In this document: positions 35,327 through 48,563 of the stretch, piece after piece | Position numbering within the stretch: position 1 is the first letter of the stretch | How the letters are laid out: each line of letters opens with the position of its first letter | Assembly (NCBI GenBank): GCA_019914995.1 | Contig: CM034131.1 | Span: 3,566,501-3,630,500 of the forward strand | From: Acanthochlamys bracteata | Lineage: Eukaryota; Streptophyta; Magnoliopsida; Pandanales; Velloziaceae | Length of the DNA stretch: 64,000 nucleotides | Direction: 5' to 3' | Made by a program: the position numbers and the translations under genes | Notes under the pieces: model-generated | What the model was told of the DNA's origin: nothing | The model's database searches: none | Seen by the model: the letters and a program-made list of their open reading frames with translations, nothing else

Positions 35327-38320
35327 AAATATATAAAAAATCTTATGATTTTATAGTCCGACTTTAGAGACTTCGAACGAATCCTATTTAAAATCCGATT
35401 TTGATAACCTTGATGATACTCACTAATGAGATGAACTAAAAGTGATCACTTTGACTTGGTTTTGATAACTCCGAAGTTGCAACTTGCGATGATCGATCGA
35501 TGCATAGGTACATAGTAGTGAATCGTTTTCCTTTTTATTAGTTAATAAATGAAAATATATAGGTAAGCGACTACGACATATGCGAATGAGACACATATAT
35601 AGGTGAGAAGATCTATTTAAATTATACCATTATCAGAAAAATTTTCCACAATTAAGTAGTTTAAAACAGGGAACTTTAAGGACCTTTAAGTATATATATG
35701 ATAGAACCAGCTGATTGAAGATTAACGTAGTGTTGTAACAAGAAAACATAAACAAAAGTCCAATATGGAAATGCAGGTTTGTTTACTCGGATAGTATCAT
35801 GCGCATCAATTTTATTCTTTTTTTTTGGGTACAAATATATCAATTAGTTAGAATCCAATATGATTGTCGGCCACCCCACCCTTACTGAGCAAAAAGTGTT
35901 TCGTTTCTTTTAGACAAAATTGATGTTTCTCAGACTAAAATACAACACTGTCTTAATCATCTTGCTATATGAAATGCTAGTAAGCTTCTAGTACTGCTAA
36001 TACATTCGTTAATGGGGACTGATCATAAATGGATCCTTACATAAATATATAGCCAATTGCAATCATCCAAGAGCCAAATGAAGCAGTTGCAAAACATTGT
36101 CAGATTGTAAGAGATGGCATGCATACATTGCCTACGTTACATAAGAAGAGAAATGACTGACTCAAAAGAGCTCAATTTAGTTCAACAAGAGTATCCTGAT
36201 GATAAGGCTTCTAAGTGACGAAGCTGTATGGTCAGTAATTGGGAGGGGACTGCAAATTTTTGAAGTCCTTATAAACAAATGTTGTTGGGACAATTTGGCA
36301 CTGTATATTATAACGCATAAGTTTTGTATGATGAGTTGTAAGTTACAAAATCTGACTTGCTAATTTGTGGTGGTATAAGCAAATGGGAAGATCTATATAT
36401 GTAATCTCTAAGTTCAAACAAGTTTGGGGTTGTATCAGATACCTTGATGGAATCTGGGTGAAGTAGTATAATAATAAACTATTTAGATAAGGTGAAGTGG
36501 TTTAGTGTTTGTATGTACAATGTCCCAAAGTTTTATGTCACTAATTTTTAGTTGTTTTAGTTCAGGATCAGCAAAAGTGTGAGAGTGATAGTTTTCATGT
36601 AACTAGCTAACTAAACCTTCCATCGGAGTAGCAAGACAGCAGACTTTTGGCTTATGTAATCTTTCAGATTGCATTTGTTTAACAAGACCTTGTTCAGTAA
36701 GCAGTTAAACTATTCGTAGAAAAATCAAACGCTCATTTTGATTGGCTATTGCAGGAGTTAGAAACTCCGCAGCCAGTCAAGAAGTGATACATCGGATTTT
36801 GTAGGGACAATTATTGTCATATCCGTAACTTTATTTATTTTTTTTGTTTATTTTTTGTTTGTTTCTGTAATGACGTTATTCTCTACCTATCCGAGTGACT
36901 GCAGGAATGCCAGAGAAACTACCAAATTTATGCGTCATATTACCAAACGAAGTACTCGCATTCTTGAATCTATTTCATCTTATAGTACTGTATTGCACGA
37001 GTTACAAACTAGGTTTCTCTTATACAAATTAATTTGGGAGTCCATCTAAATCATGATAACATACGAAGCCCCATCATCTCACTTATAGAAGGATATGCAT
37101 ATTTAATCATGTTTGTGCATTACTTGGATCATTAGACAGTGATTGTATATATAAAGACGGCTTCTGATTGCTGAGGTAAATGTAGCACCTTCGATGTTAT
37201 CAAACTAATATACTTTCCTAATTAGATGTGCCGTCTTGTATAATAGATAGACCTTCACTAATTTCAAGAGTGACAACACTTCCGGTAAACGGTAGAAAGA
37301 CGTACTTATGAGCTTTCAGGTTTCAGCTATTACAGGAATTTTAACTAAAACCATGTCCTGAAATTCACATACTCGTGAGCTTTCATGTTTCAGCTATTAC
37401 TGAAGTTCCTTAAATTAATTTGATGTATTTTATCTGTTTTAGAAACTACTAAAAGCCTGCTAAATATTTCCCGAATTCTGAATTCGTGATCATGTCATCC
37501 AGGTAAGGTTCAGATATCCCAATTATAACAGAACTGATGAGACTGGTACGCGGGCAAGCCAATTTAAACGGTCCTCATTGCTGAGACAATTGTCCTTTCA
37601 TTCATGTTTTAGTAAAAGAGCAGATATGCCCTTCCGTCGTGCTTCTAATATTCCCAAAGAAATAATCCTGTCCAATTAAAACCCATTGATCATAAAGCTT
37701 CCTATACATAATTGCTAACATATAATCTTTTGTTCTATTTTTTTAAGAAGGAAAAACAAGAATAGAATATAAGAACGTGGGAAGGTGACCACAGCATTAG
37801 TAGTAAATACGTACTGCAAAAGCATATAAAAAAGAAAGAAAGAAACTTATAGGGAACAAGAAAGCATCCATCACAGAAATTTATATTCTTCTTCTGATCA
37901 TGAATATAAGCTACTTGTGGCCAAGAATAGATCAGTTTACTTTTCCACACACTCCATCCCGGCTAATTGGATGCAGTCCTTCCTTCTTCCTCCCTGATTA
38001 AGAGCTACACAAGATGTATATAGCACATCTTTATTAAGCTTAGTGGTAAACCATCAAGTTAAGACTCCAAGTCAACTGAAAAACACAGTTATGAACTCAA
38101 AAAATTGTTAGCAAACAAACAAGACATTTCGGTCTTTCTGAATACAGAGATGACCTGTTGTTATAGCCTTTGGTAATTTGTGATACTAAATTCATTAATT
38201 GATTGTTGTCATGATATGGTTGCAGAAAACGAGTCTGTGTCATTTGAAAGCTTTTTAAATCTATCAAAGTACTCTGTCTATTGAGGGCGATTGATCATCC
38301 GTAGGAGCCGGAGCAAAAGG
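35327..38320. other. Intergenic DNA, no gene recognised
   Basis: Moderately AT-rich. Short open frames (36855-37049 plus, 37735-37950 minus) have no known domain. 37310-37400 holds two related passages (GAGCTTTCAGGTTTCAGCTATTAC and GAGCTTTCATGTTTCAGCTATTAC), about 65 bp apart, suggesting a small local duplication. Confidence 0.35.
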
Positions 38321-38324
38321 TTGC

Positions 38325-38530
38325 GTTCTGAAAAATAATTTTTAATTTTTTTAATTCACATTTTTTAAATAAATATTTTATAATATTTATTTAAAATTTA
38401 GAAAGTATAAAAATATTTTATTTTGTAAAATTTTATTATTTTTTTGAAGTAAAAAAATAAAATTTATTGTTTAAAATAAAATAAAAATATATTTCATAAA
38501 ATAGTATTTTGTATAACCACTAAACGCCCC
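38325..38530. mobile_element. AT-rich miniature element (copy G)
   Basis: Begins GCGTTCTGAAAAATAATTTTTAATT and ends ATAACCACTAAACGCCCC, with the family block TTTTTTTGAAGTAAAAAAATAAAA inside. Confidence 0.6.
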
Positions 38531-38647
38531 AAAATTCATCATTACCAAATCCTTTGAGTTACTTGCAAGCTTTTCCCCGCTCAAAAACTTAAGCAAATTA
38601 AATCATTAATCTATTGATTTGAAGATGCCTATGGCTATTGGGCATTA

Positions 38648-38880
38648 ACGTTTGGAAGTACTTACTGAAAAATAATTTTTTTAAAATAAAAATATTTTTA
38701 GAATTTTAAAAAAATAAAATTTATTTTTTTGACATATTTTAAAAAATAATAAAAATAAATAATAATAATAATATCTCACCACATAATTTGTTTTATATAT
38801 TTTTAATTAAGAAAAGTTTATATAATATTTTAAAAATTTATTATGCAATGTGAAATAAATAATTTGAAAAAAAAAGGAAA
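38648..38880. mobile_element. AT-rich miniature element (copy H)
   Basis: Begins ACGTTTGGAAGTACTTACTG and runs through AT-rich family blocks resembling the reverse orientation (AAAATAATAAAAATAAATAATAATAAT). The right end is not defined. Confidence 0.5.
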
Positions 38881-39154
38881 AAATAAGGAGGTAAAAGAGT
38901 GGTGCGTTTGGATGCGTTCTGCATTTGGTTGGCAGGTTTTATTGGTTGGCTGATTCAGGTCCGATCGGAACGTGATTGATGGATCAGTCGTTTTCTTTTC
39001 CTTTCAGCCGCAGTTCCATTTCAAATTTCAGGAATTTGTATATTCCCACTAATGCTTTGAGGTCCTCGAATTTGTATCAAAGGCTTCTATTAAAGGATCA
39101 TTTGGATTATTTAAAATAAAAGTTTTTAAAAAATTATTTCATAAACTTTTAATA

Positions 39155-39174
39155 TATATATATATATATATATA
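39155..39174. repeat. (TA)n microsatellite
   Basis: About ten uninterrupted TA dinucleotides inside AT-rich DNA. Confidence 0.8.
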
Positions 39175-39404
39175 ATTTAAATAAATAATGTCAAATATGC
39201 ACTATTATGTCAAAATAAGCCATAAATATTATTTTACTCTCACGGAAAACTCAATTGCGATCATGTCCACGATACATATTGTATGATACTAAAATGGCTT
39301 TTATCTAATTAAACCTTCATTTATGATTCCAATTTTTCTAAGTTTTAAGTATATATGAATGGGTAGGTAAATTCAACCTTTACCAAGGGCGCACAACTAT
39401 CTAG

Positions 39405-39980
39405 GCCCGGTTTGAAAAAAAATTTCGTTCCACAAAATTATTTTATATTTCTTAATAAAATTTTTAAATTTTATTAATTAATTAATAATTTAAAAAATAT
39501 AAAAAAATATATATTTTAAAAATTTATTAAATATTAAACTAAATTTTTATTTTTTAAAATAAAATAAAATTATTTTTATTAAAAATTTTGTAATTCAGAA
39601 GAATTTTTGAACGTTCTCTTTAGAATAAGTGTCCAATTGTCCTCTAATTTATTTAATTATTATTTGTAAACATATATAACTTACTGGTTTATAATACATT
39701 ACTTAACAGCGTTTGGCATTGATTATTTAAAAATAATTTTTCAATTTTTATTTTTATATTTTTTAATATATTTTTTATAAATATTTTAAAATTTATTTGA
39801 AAATTGTAAAAAATTTTACGTAATTAAATTTTTTATTGTATATTATTCTTATTATTTTTAAATAAAAGAATATAAACTTATTTAAAAAAAATATTTTTTA
39901 TTTTAAAAAAACTTTATTTTAAAAATATTTCTTATTTTAAAAAAATTTTATTTCAAAAATATTTCTAAACATTTCGTATT
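39405..39980. mobile_element. Two adjacent AT-rich miniature elements (copies J and K)
   Basis: Copy J is about 39405-39625 (CCGGTTTGAAAAAAAATTTCG to GAATTTTTGAACGTTC) and is diverged. Copy K is about 39710-39975: it begins GCGTTTGGCATTGATTATTT and ends AAATATTTCTAAACATTTCG, with the same internal order as copies A to C. They lie about 0.75-1.3 kb upstream of the gene at 40719. Confidence 0.55.
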
Positions 39981-40048
39981 AGTTCGTAGACAAATAATTA
40001 TTCAATTTACAGACACATATCTTTACCGGTTTATAAGCACATTAGTTT

Positions 40049-40128
40049 ATTGATTATAGGTTTCAGTATGTAAATATGTAAATTATTATTGATTATAGGT
40101 TTTCAGTATGTAAATATGTAAATTATTA
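40049..40128. repeat. Two-copy tandem repeat, unit about 38 bp
   Basis: The passage ATTGATTATAGGTTTCAGTATG followed by TAAATATGTAAATTATT occurs twice in a row, with a single extra T in the second copy. Confidence 0.8.
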
Positions 40129-40422
40129 ATTTGTGAACGCAAAAATTTACATGTTCATGGGTACAAAACATTCTACTGACTTGTAAAAAATATTTGCTAA
40201 TTTATAATATTGAGCGTTTTGTCCAGAGTTACAGTCACAACTAAAATCAATAACAGGCAAGCATCGATGGTCTGTTTGACCACTGGTTAAAGACAACTTT
40301 TCCTCATGCATGAAACTGAAACCCCAAAAAAAAAAAAAACGTAAAAATAAATAAACAGAGAGAAAAATTGCAACAGTGTTTCATATATATATTTTTGGTA
40401 GGACGAGTTTGCCCTGCATTCC

Positions 40423-40430
40423 TATAAATA
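40423..40430 (+). promoter_or_regulatory. TATA box of the HGSNAT-like gene
   Basis: TATAAATA lies about 290 bp upstream of the start codon in a locally GC-richer stretch, followed by a CT-rich leader (about 40510-40670) typical of plant 5' UTRs. The transcription start would fall near 40455, close to a small upstream ATG at 40456 that opens 34 codons. Whether that ATG is in the mRNA cannot be told. Confidence 0.5.
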
Positions 40431-40718
40431 TGGATGCAACCAACTTGGATTGAAGATGCGAAACAATCTGGGAGGGATAAACCTGATCGACAACAAAGAC
40501 AACCAATTCATCCCTCTTCTCTTCATCTTCTTCACTTCAGTTGTACGTTATTTTCCTTAAACTATTTAAACCAAGACGGTTAAGAAATTGAAGAGTAGGA
40601 AAAACTCAAAACAAAGATCCAGAGAGAACGAGTAAGAGAAGAGCTCCCTCTTTCTCTTCTCTTCTCCACTGTGTGTTAGCATTATAAAGAAACAAAGAGG
40701 AAGAAGACCAACATCAAC

Positions 40719-43700
40719 ATGGGTGTTTATAAGTACGAATTGATCAAGGAATCTGAAGAATTACACAGTTCAATGGATCAACATAGCAGTAAACAGTGTT
40801 TCAGAGCTTCATCGCTGCCGCCGGAAGCCACCGTAATTCTTATCCCTGCCGACACCGCCGCGACACCGACAGAAACAAATAAAACACCGCAGCAGCAGCG
40901 CCTCCGTTCACTCGATGTCTTCCGTGGCATCACCGTCGCTGTACATTCTCTATTCTTTCTCCCTCTCTCTCCCCCTTCTCTGCATTTGTTTCCGTTTAAT
41001 TTCTATCATAAGGTTTTATTAGATGTTCCAGTGTTTATGCATTATGATAAACTATAATTAAAGCAGATTAGAGTTTTTGCAGATTATGTTCTCATAATTT
41101 CTTAACAAAATCTAAGTTAATCATTTCTATAAAAGAAGATTTTTTATTTTTGAAGGAGAGAAAATATTCTGCTGATAAAACCAAAGTAGGCAGAAGGATT
41201 TGTGGTTGCACGAATCCTAGTATGCTTCTCCAGTCACTCTTCTTTCTATATCATTAATTGATACTGACAATTAATTAAGTAATCAATTATAGTTTTTATT
41301 ATAGTAAAAATATCATTCCTGCTTTTATTTATTTATTCATTATAAGTTACGCCGTTATGAGGTAGTGTTTTTTTTTTCTATCTTTTAGAGTGTTCGTTAA
41401 TTATTGAACTTTTTTTTGAAATGTTGGTGAGAATTAATTGGGCCGCACTAATTCACTGTGATTAGATGGACCGCTGTCTTGAATTAATTAACTGGATGAA
41501 AATTTGATCCTAATTACATTGTGATCGATAAATTTGACGTTGCTTATAAGCAGCAGCAATCTAGCTTCAGTAGCATAGACACGTGTCAAGTGCTTGATAC
41601 TTTTTCTTTGGAAAAATTGAAAGGAAATGTGGTCATGCATGCTTTGCTTTGAAAAGGCTTCAACTTTTTGAGGGAAAGAGCAGTAGCACCTCATGACCTA
41701 CCACCAAATCTCTAATTTGGCCTTTTTCGCCGAATACTGACTTCCCACCCACTCAGTATTATGCTAAAATGTTTGGTTGATACGCATACAAGGTTGAGAA
41801 GCAAAAGTTTTTGTTCAAGTTCAAGACACGATAGTTTCTCCTTTTTTTTTTTTTTTTTTGCTGCTTAAAGGTGGATAGTGTAGTACCGACAATAAGTAGT
41901 CTTCTCTTGGACAAGGACAGCTCAAAGTCGTATAAGCAAATTTGTTTTTAATAGATAGAGACCTGCTGCCATTTTAACAGGACAGACATGGTCTAATATG
42001 TATGTATACGAGAACCTCAAGGAAGGAATTGGATTTTGTGGGATAGTTGATTTGTAAGAAATAAGAAAGGACACCTAACACGTTCGCGTGAGAGAGAGAG
42101 AGAGCTGTGTCTGGCACCTTATGTGCTATGAGAACGTATCAAATGTCAAACTGAAACTTTTTCATGTTCATTTGGCTATTTGAAATACTGAACATTGTGT
42201 GAAGACTCGTAATGTTGCAGTAATGTGCAGAACTGCACGAATTACCAGGAAACAATATTTGCATTTGACAAAGAAATAGAATTTCTATATTAGTTAAATC
42301 TGAATGGATGCAGAAATTATTTGATGAAGGAAAGGATACTGTGCATGTCTATTAGGTGGGAGCATGCTCGTGTGTTTTCTTGTAATAGAGATAGAGAAAT
42401 ACTGAGATGCATCTTCACAACTTTTTTGTTTCTCATTAGCCGCAAAATGAAAAAATACATTCAGAAATCAACAGTTAGACTGTGACCCATTATGACATCA
42501 TTTCTGCAGCTCATGATCCTGGTAGATGATGCGGGTGCCTTTATTCCTGCTATCAATCATTCACCGTGGAATGGTGTTACTGTTGCCGACTTTGTCATGC
42601 CATTTTTCTTGTTCATAGTTGGAGTTGCGGTGGCACTTGCGTATAAGGTAAAATCTGGAGCAATAACTTTAATCGTAATTAACTAGTTACATTCTGATAT
42701 TCATGTATATTGTATTTTTACTATTTTGACAGAGAGTGTCAAACAGAGGTAGAGCTAGTATGAGGGCTGTATTGCGGGCACTGAAGTTGTTGGTCTTAGG
42801 CCTTGTGCTTCAAGGTACCTCATTTAGGTTCTTGACACCTTAATGAAGCTTCTGTTGCAATTATAGTCTAACTTCTGAAGTCATCTTCATGTGCTAAATC
42901 TAGGGGGCTATTTTCATGGCATTCACAATTTGACTTATGGTGTTGATATTTTACAAATTCGATGGACTGGTGTACTGCAGGTAGTATTCTTTACCTTGGT
43001 TCATATGCATTGAACTTCTGTCAAAATTTTAAGCTCATTGGTGATTGGTGTTGACATTGTCGTAATGAATTAGAGGCTTGCCAAACAATGTCATCTAGTA
43101 ATTGTTCTTTTGCAGAGAATTGGAGTTGCGTATCTATTGGTCGCAATATGTGAGATCTGGTTGAAATGTGACCATAAAGTGGATTCAGGATATACTCTAC
43201 TGAGAAGATATAGATTTCAATTGTAAGCCTATAATGTTCTTCACAGCAAATAAAGACTGTTCTATTTCACCCATATAGTGGAACAAGCCACTTTATGGAT
43301 CATTTCATTCCAATGGTGTATTAGGCATTGGGAAAGAGACTCTTGATTTGGTAGATGAACAAACTTACTACGGATCCCAAGATATCGTGATCAAAAACAA
43401 ATTTAGCAAAGCATTCAATATCATGAGTGACAAATGAGGTGAATGAAGATCATAACTAAAGAGAAAAGTTGAAGAAAGAAAATTTCTGTGATGGAAGGCA
43501 GATAATGTTTTCGTAGGAAAAGAGTTCATTTATGTATTTTGCCAGTTAAAACTTTTTTACTGAATATTCTAACTGGTTGCTTCTTATAGGATTGTGGGAT
43601 TGACATTTACTACCATTTACATGGCTCTGTTGTATGGTATATATGTTCCTGATTGGGAGTATCAAGTAATGAGGGATGGTGCAGTAGAGACTTTATTGGT

Positions 43701-44956
43701 TTGTTCAAACTTTGGTGACTTGAGATTTTTGATCATCTGATGTGAATAGCAGAAAATATTTACTTTGATGAGTTTTCACTAGGTTAAATGTGGGGTACAA
43801 GGTGATATGAGCCCTGGCTGCAATGCTGTTGGCATGATTGATCGCCGAAGTTTAGGAATTCAGCATCTGTATAAACGTCCTGTTTATTCTCGAACGAAGG
43901 TATCATATAATTTAGCGACACTCCATTGCCTCTCTTTCTCAAAGTACATTAAGTGTCATTGTCTTTGTAGGAATGCAGTATCTATTCTCCAAGAAGTGGT
44001 CCTCTTCCACCTGATGCTCCTTCATGGTGTCAAGCTCCCTTCGATCCTGAGGGACTTCTAAGGTAGATGAGTTTTTCATTTATTGCCGGTTGGCTTCCCA
44101 TTGATCATTCGAGCTAAAAATCAGTACTGTTAAAATATATGGCTGGTGTTGCAGCACTGTGATGGCAATTTTGAGTTGTTTGATTGGTTTGCAGTTTGGA
44201 CATGTAATTGTGCATTTCAAGGTATGTGACATGTGTTAATGTTAGAGTAATGCTGAGAAAGCACATACCTCTAAAGATTGAATAACTTGTAGGAACACAG
44301 AGAAAGGATCATGCACTGGGTGGTGCCTTCCTTTTGCCTTTTGGCAGTTGCCTTTGCAATGGCTTTTTTTGGTAGGGAGCAATTACATTCTCATTGAAGG
44401 TTCAGTATCTCTTTAGTCTAGGGTTTTGATTGTGCTAAATTTATTTTTCTTGCCATAGGAATGCACATGAACAAGTCTCTTTACACAGTGAGCTACACTT
44501 TTGTAACAGCGGGTGCCGCAGGAATGCTTTTTGTTGGAGTCTATTTTCTGGTAACCTAAATATCTACTACCCAATGTTCAAGAAAATAAAAAAGAAAAAA
44601 GAAAGAGAGACGGAAATATGCTTCTTTTAAATTTCGAAAAATTTGACTAAAGCTAGTGTAGGATCTGATTAATTCTCTTGTGAATGTAGGTTGATGTCTA
44701 TGGCTACAAGACGCCGTTCATTCCTATGGAGTGGCTAGGAATGCATGCCTTGATGATATATATTCTTATAGCCTGCAACATCTTGCCAGTGTTCCTCCAA
44801 GGTTTCTACTGGAAAGAACCACAGAACAATATTGTAAGTATTAATCCATTAATCGATTTATGTTCACATATAATATTTTTTTGAAGATTTTTACAGAAAA
44901 TACCTTTGGTTTCTGATAAATTTTTTCCTTTGCAGTTGAAGCTAATTGGGATCTGA
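40719..44956 (+). CDS. HGSNAT-family multi-pass membrane acetyltransferase-like protein
   Basis: Thirteen exons: 40719-40940, 42510-42647, 42733-42814, 42904-42980, 43116-43222, 43590-43698, 43783-43899, 43971-44062, 44155-44221, 44293-44371, 44459-44550, 44690-44833 and 44936-44956. All GT-AG junctions keep frame, giving 448 aa. After a variable N-terminus comes RLRSLDVFRGITVA, then LMILVDDAGAFIPAINHSPWNG and DFVMPFFLFIVGVAVALAY, the family signature. His91 (NHSPW) lies where human HGSNAT has its active-site histidine. Further hydrophobic segments fit a roughly ten-pass membrane protein. Human HGSNAT acetylates heparan sulfate at lysosomes using acetyl-CoA. Plants lack heparan sulfate, so the substrate here is unknown. 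The C-terminus is short (NNILKLIGI). Intron 1 is 1.57 kb. Confidence 0.93.
42088..42105. repeat. (GA)n microsatellite in intron 1
   Basis: GTGAGAGAGAGAGAGAG within the first intron of the HGSNAT-like gene. Confidence 0.75.
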
Positions 44957-45723
44957 TCATGACTGCAATCAAGCACGCGTGCCTGTTGTTCTACTCCTAG
45001 ATATTGGATGATGTACCTCGATTTCTACATGCGCGCTTGTGGGAGCAGTAATTTTATGCTTTTGGTGGAGCTTATTACTGTTCTTTTGAGAATCATTCTT
45101 CCTGTTTATGATAGAATGGATAGTGTAGAAGTGCAGGAAGCAAAGGAATGTATGATATATAGGTTTTAGCTGAGTGTAAATTCTACAATGATATAGAATG
45201 AAATGAGCACATACGTATTTGCTTTTCTCTGAAGAATTTCTCTTTTACAGATATTTTCGTGGAATTTGCGAATCAATTAACTTTGTTAAAGACCTGAAAA
45301 TCATACAAATGAATTTGCATCACCATTTTATCAAAAGGAAAAAGAAAATCCTAATACATGTAGAAGTTATTGATTGATAGAAGTTCTTGACTCCATAAAA
45401 CATCACTAGAAAAGCAGCTAAAGGATCATTGACATATGAAATGGCATGTATATTAGGTTCAAATGGAAAAAATAATTTTTAGAATGTTGACAGTTACTTG
45501 ATCGACAGAAGCAACTCCTCGCGTAAAGAAAGCAACTCTCTAGGTCTGCCATGTGCGTTATTTGCCGAAGATCCATGTGCTTGACCCTACTTACGAGTTA
45601 CGACTTTTCAAATAAAAATTTTCTAATCCAAATTATTTTTAGAATTTCTCAATCTTCCTTTTCCATCTTTTCTTCTTCCTCTCATTAACGGTAAGCCTTT
45701 TAACGCGTCCTCAGTGCGTATAT
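44957..45723. other. 3' UTR of HGSNAT-like gene and intergenic DNA
   Basis: The first about 270 bp after the stop are less AT-rich and probably the 3' UTR. No further gene seen. Confidence 0.45.
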
Positions 45724-47016
45724 GCAAAATTTGGATAAAATAATATAACAAAAAATATTACAAATGTCTATTTACATCTTTGAAAAAAAATTGGCACCAT
45801 ATTATGTAAAATCTAGGTAAAGGAATCTTCAAAGAGATGAAAAAATAAACATAAAATAGATATTTACTCTTAAAGTCTCTCTTCATTTCCTCTTAGTTGA
45901 TACTTCCTGATTTAAAATTTTAAAAAAGAATTAGAGAGCTCCAAATACAATCTCCTTTTCTATATAAATAATTATAAGTTCAAAACATATTGATGAAATT
46001 TTAACGCAATAGAATTATCTTTCAACCTCTTCCAGTTTCTTGATCAATATAACAAAATAATAATCAACATTCTAAAAAAGATGATACTTATTTGAAAATA
46101 ATTTGAAATAGACCATTCTTCGACCATCCTTATTCGAAGAATGATCTTATTCGAGTTATGTTTGAATAAAAATCATTGTTCGACTAAATTTTTGAATAAT
46201 GATTATTATTTAACACTTTCCTATTTAAAATTTTAAAAGGAGTTTAAAGAGTAATTCTTTAACTATATTTATTCTAGAATGGTCTTGTTCGAAAATAACT
46301 CCAATAGTGATCTTTTTGAATAAGAACCACTACTTGACTTCTTTTTGAATAAAAACCATTATGTGACTTCTTTCAATTTCTTATTGTCATATTGATCAAG
46401 ATGCTGGATGGAGATCGATTTGTGATCCGATTCAACTAAAATTTTATCACTGTATTTTAATTCATAATTGTTCATTTTAACGGTGGCAATAATATTCTGA
46501 GCTCTCTAAGTCCCTTATAAATTTCAATGAGAAAATATCGAATAATGATCATTATTCAAAAAAAAAAAAAAAATTCGAGCAGGCTAATTCTTGGAATAAG
46601 AATGGTTTGGTTCGAATTGTTTTTGAATAAGGTTAGTATTTAACTTTTTTCAAATAATGACTATTGTTCGACCATTGTTGTTTAGTACTATCATCTTGAT
46701 TAAAAATACTTGATGGAGGCTGATTAGCAGTTTGATTGGGCCAAAGTTTAATCAATGTGTCCTCAATTAGTAGTTTTTTATATCTGACAGTGAATACTGC
46801 ATTTAGAGGTCTCTAATTCTATCAAAATTTTCAATCGAAAGTGTCGAATGAGACTGAGTAAATAGAGGTTGAAGAGTAAACATGTTTCGCTTATCTTTTT
46901 CATCTCTTTGAAAATTTTTTGACGCTAAATTTTACGTAATATGGTGTGAATTTTTTCTGTGATGTAAATAAATAGCTGCAGTATTTTCCTGTATTATTAG
47001 TTTGTCAAACTCTTGC
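45724..47016. mobile_element. Long-inverted-repeat DNA element, Mutator-like candidate
   Basis: The left arm (about 45724-45990) matches the reverse complement of the right arm (about 46760-47016) over roughly 250 bp. Shared blocks in order are CTATTTACATC, CACCATATTAYGTAAAATYTAG, TTCAAAGAGATGAAAAA, TTTACTCTT and AGAATTAGAGA. The outer ends are GCAAAATTTGGATAAA and its counterpart GCAAGAGTTTGACAAA. The interior has many short inverted motifs (TTCGAATAA, TTATTCGA) and no transposase. Long inverted repeats fit a non-autonomous Mutator-like element, but no exact 9-11 bp flanking duplication is visible. Confidence 0.6.
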
Positions 47017-47709
47017 ACATATATACTTAGAGATGCATTTGTAAAGCTGACTAACTGACTATTACTGAAAGGAGGAAGAAGAAGAAGAAGGTAGTTAGGG
47101 TTAAGTTAATTTGGTCAGCTTATGTTCAAAAAATTTGTTCAGTAAAAAGGTCATTTAAGTAAAGAGTACCTTCTTTTTTGGAGCAAGTTATCAATTTACT
47201 ATTGAGAGCTATTTTGGCAAAAGTATTTTGAAGTTACTATATAACTAACTTTATGAGAATATACAACCCTTCGGAATAGAGAGAATTACAAAAATATGTA
47301 GCAGTAAAGTAAATCTCGATAAAAATCTCATGTAATGGTTGGAGACAGCAAGTTGTGATCGGAGAGGAGCAATTTAGCCTCACCAAAGGCAAAAAAGAGT
47401 AACAAGGGTTCACCAAATTTTGATAGAAATTAAAAAATAGTCGTTTAGGAACCTGCTGAGGTGTAAGTAAATCAAAATTCAATATTAACTATGCAGCCCA
47501 TTGAGGTATACTTGATGCCAACTTATTACACCATTATGTATATTTAAAAAATTTTTCTACCACCTATAAAAGATTTTCCAAAATGATACCCACTTTCACT
47601 AATTTCTACATTTTACTTTTTGAAAATATCATCAATGATATGCAATTAGTGAGAGAGCCTGAAATTCTTAATGAATCCCAAATAAAAAGAAAGGCAGTGT
47701 CATGAAAAC
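47017..47709. other. Intergenic DNA, no gene seen
   Basis: AT-rich. It contains only a minus-strand open frame (47237-47482) without a recognisable domain. It may belong to the same decayed gypsy element as the next feature. Confidence 0.35.
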
Positions 47710-47979
47710 TTACAAACTTCTTGAAATGGACGAGGGTTGCAGCCACTTAGAAAATGCTACAACCTTGCCTAGGTCAACATGAATGCCTTCATGACCCAAG
47801 GTTAAACCTATGAAAGTCACTCGATAAAAGAGTAATTGGCACTTGTTAATATTCGAATACAACTTTTCCTCCCTTAAAGCTTTGAACACCTCCTGTAAGT
47901 GAGCTAAATAGCTTGCTTCTTTGTGACTATCAACAAGAATATCATAAAAATAAACTACTATAAAACAACCAATAGACAA
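47710..47979 (-). pseudogene. Ty3/gypsy reverse transcriptase fragment
   Basis: An 89-codon minus-strand frame holds the RT segment around the active site: VVYFYDILVDS (family F/Y-x-D-D-I-L-I-Y-S). It is followed by HLQEVFKALREEKLYSNINKC and a GHEGIHVDLGKV block. One catalytic aspartate of the DD pair is Tyr, so the enzyme could not work. No LTRs were found around it. Confidence 0.8.
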
Positions 47980-48084
47980 AAAGCTTTATTTACTAGTCGT
48001 ATGAAGATGCTTAGTGCATTAGAAGGACCAAAAGTCATAGGTCACAACAGCCACACCTTAAACAAGAATAGTGACTAAGATGTA

Positions 48085-48112
48085 TTGGTTGCTAAAAGCT
48101 TTTAGTGACCAA
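48085..48112. repeat. Short perfect-like palindrome TTGGTTGCTAAAAGC/GCTTTTAGTGACCAA
   Basis: Two 14-15 bp arms with two mismatches meet at AAAAGCTTTT. Related GTGACTA, TGGTCGCTA and TAGTCGCC words recur at 49120-49395. Repeated words of this kind are common near the ends and inside of plant CACTA or MULE elements, but no element boundary is visible. Confidence 0.5.
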
Positions 48113-48563
48113 GAATGACTTGGTCAGTAAAGATGAAAATATTTAAATAATATGAAAATATTTAGATAAAATTTTTCCTTCAGATCTAAATCGTTCGATG
48201 TGTTTGCAATATTAGTATAACGTATTGAAATAATTTCAAATAATTTGTTTAATTAATTACACTCCACAGCAAGAGAAGAATAGTAAACATATATGATTAA
48301 GTAGTATTTCTAAATAAATTAGAGGATGAAATCGAATCTGAATTTTATGAAATTTTGTATATGTAATGAGTTAGCGATATGAGATATCAAATGTTTAGAT
48401 CTTCTATTTAATACTAACAATTGTGAGCTGACTAAAACAACAAGCATCATTATACTATATAAAAATTTTAAATTACATCAATGATTTCAATTTTATTAAA
48501 ACAAACGATACAAGTTGCTCCAATCTTACTTCTTTTTCTTACTTATTATTCTTTGTAAATATT

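Noticed and set aside
40456-40560. Upstream 34-codon frame in the HGSNAT-like leader
   Set aside because: The predicted transcription start falls almost on this ATG, so it may not be in the mRNA at all.
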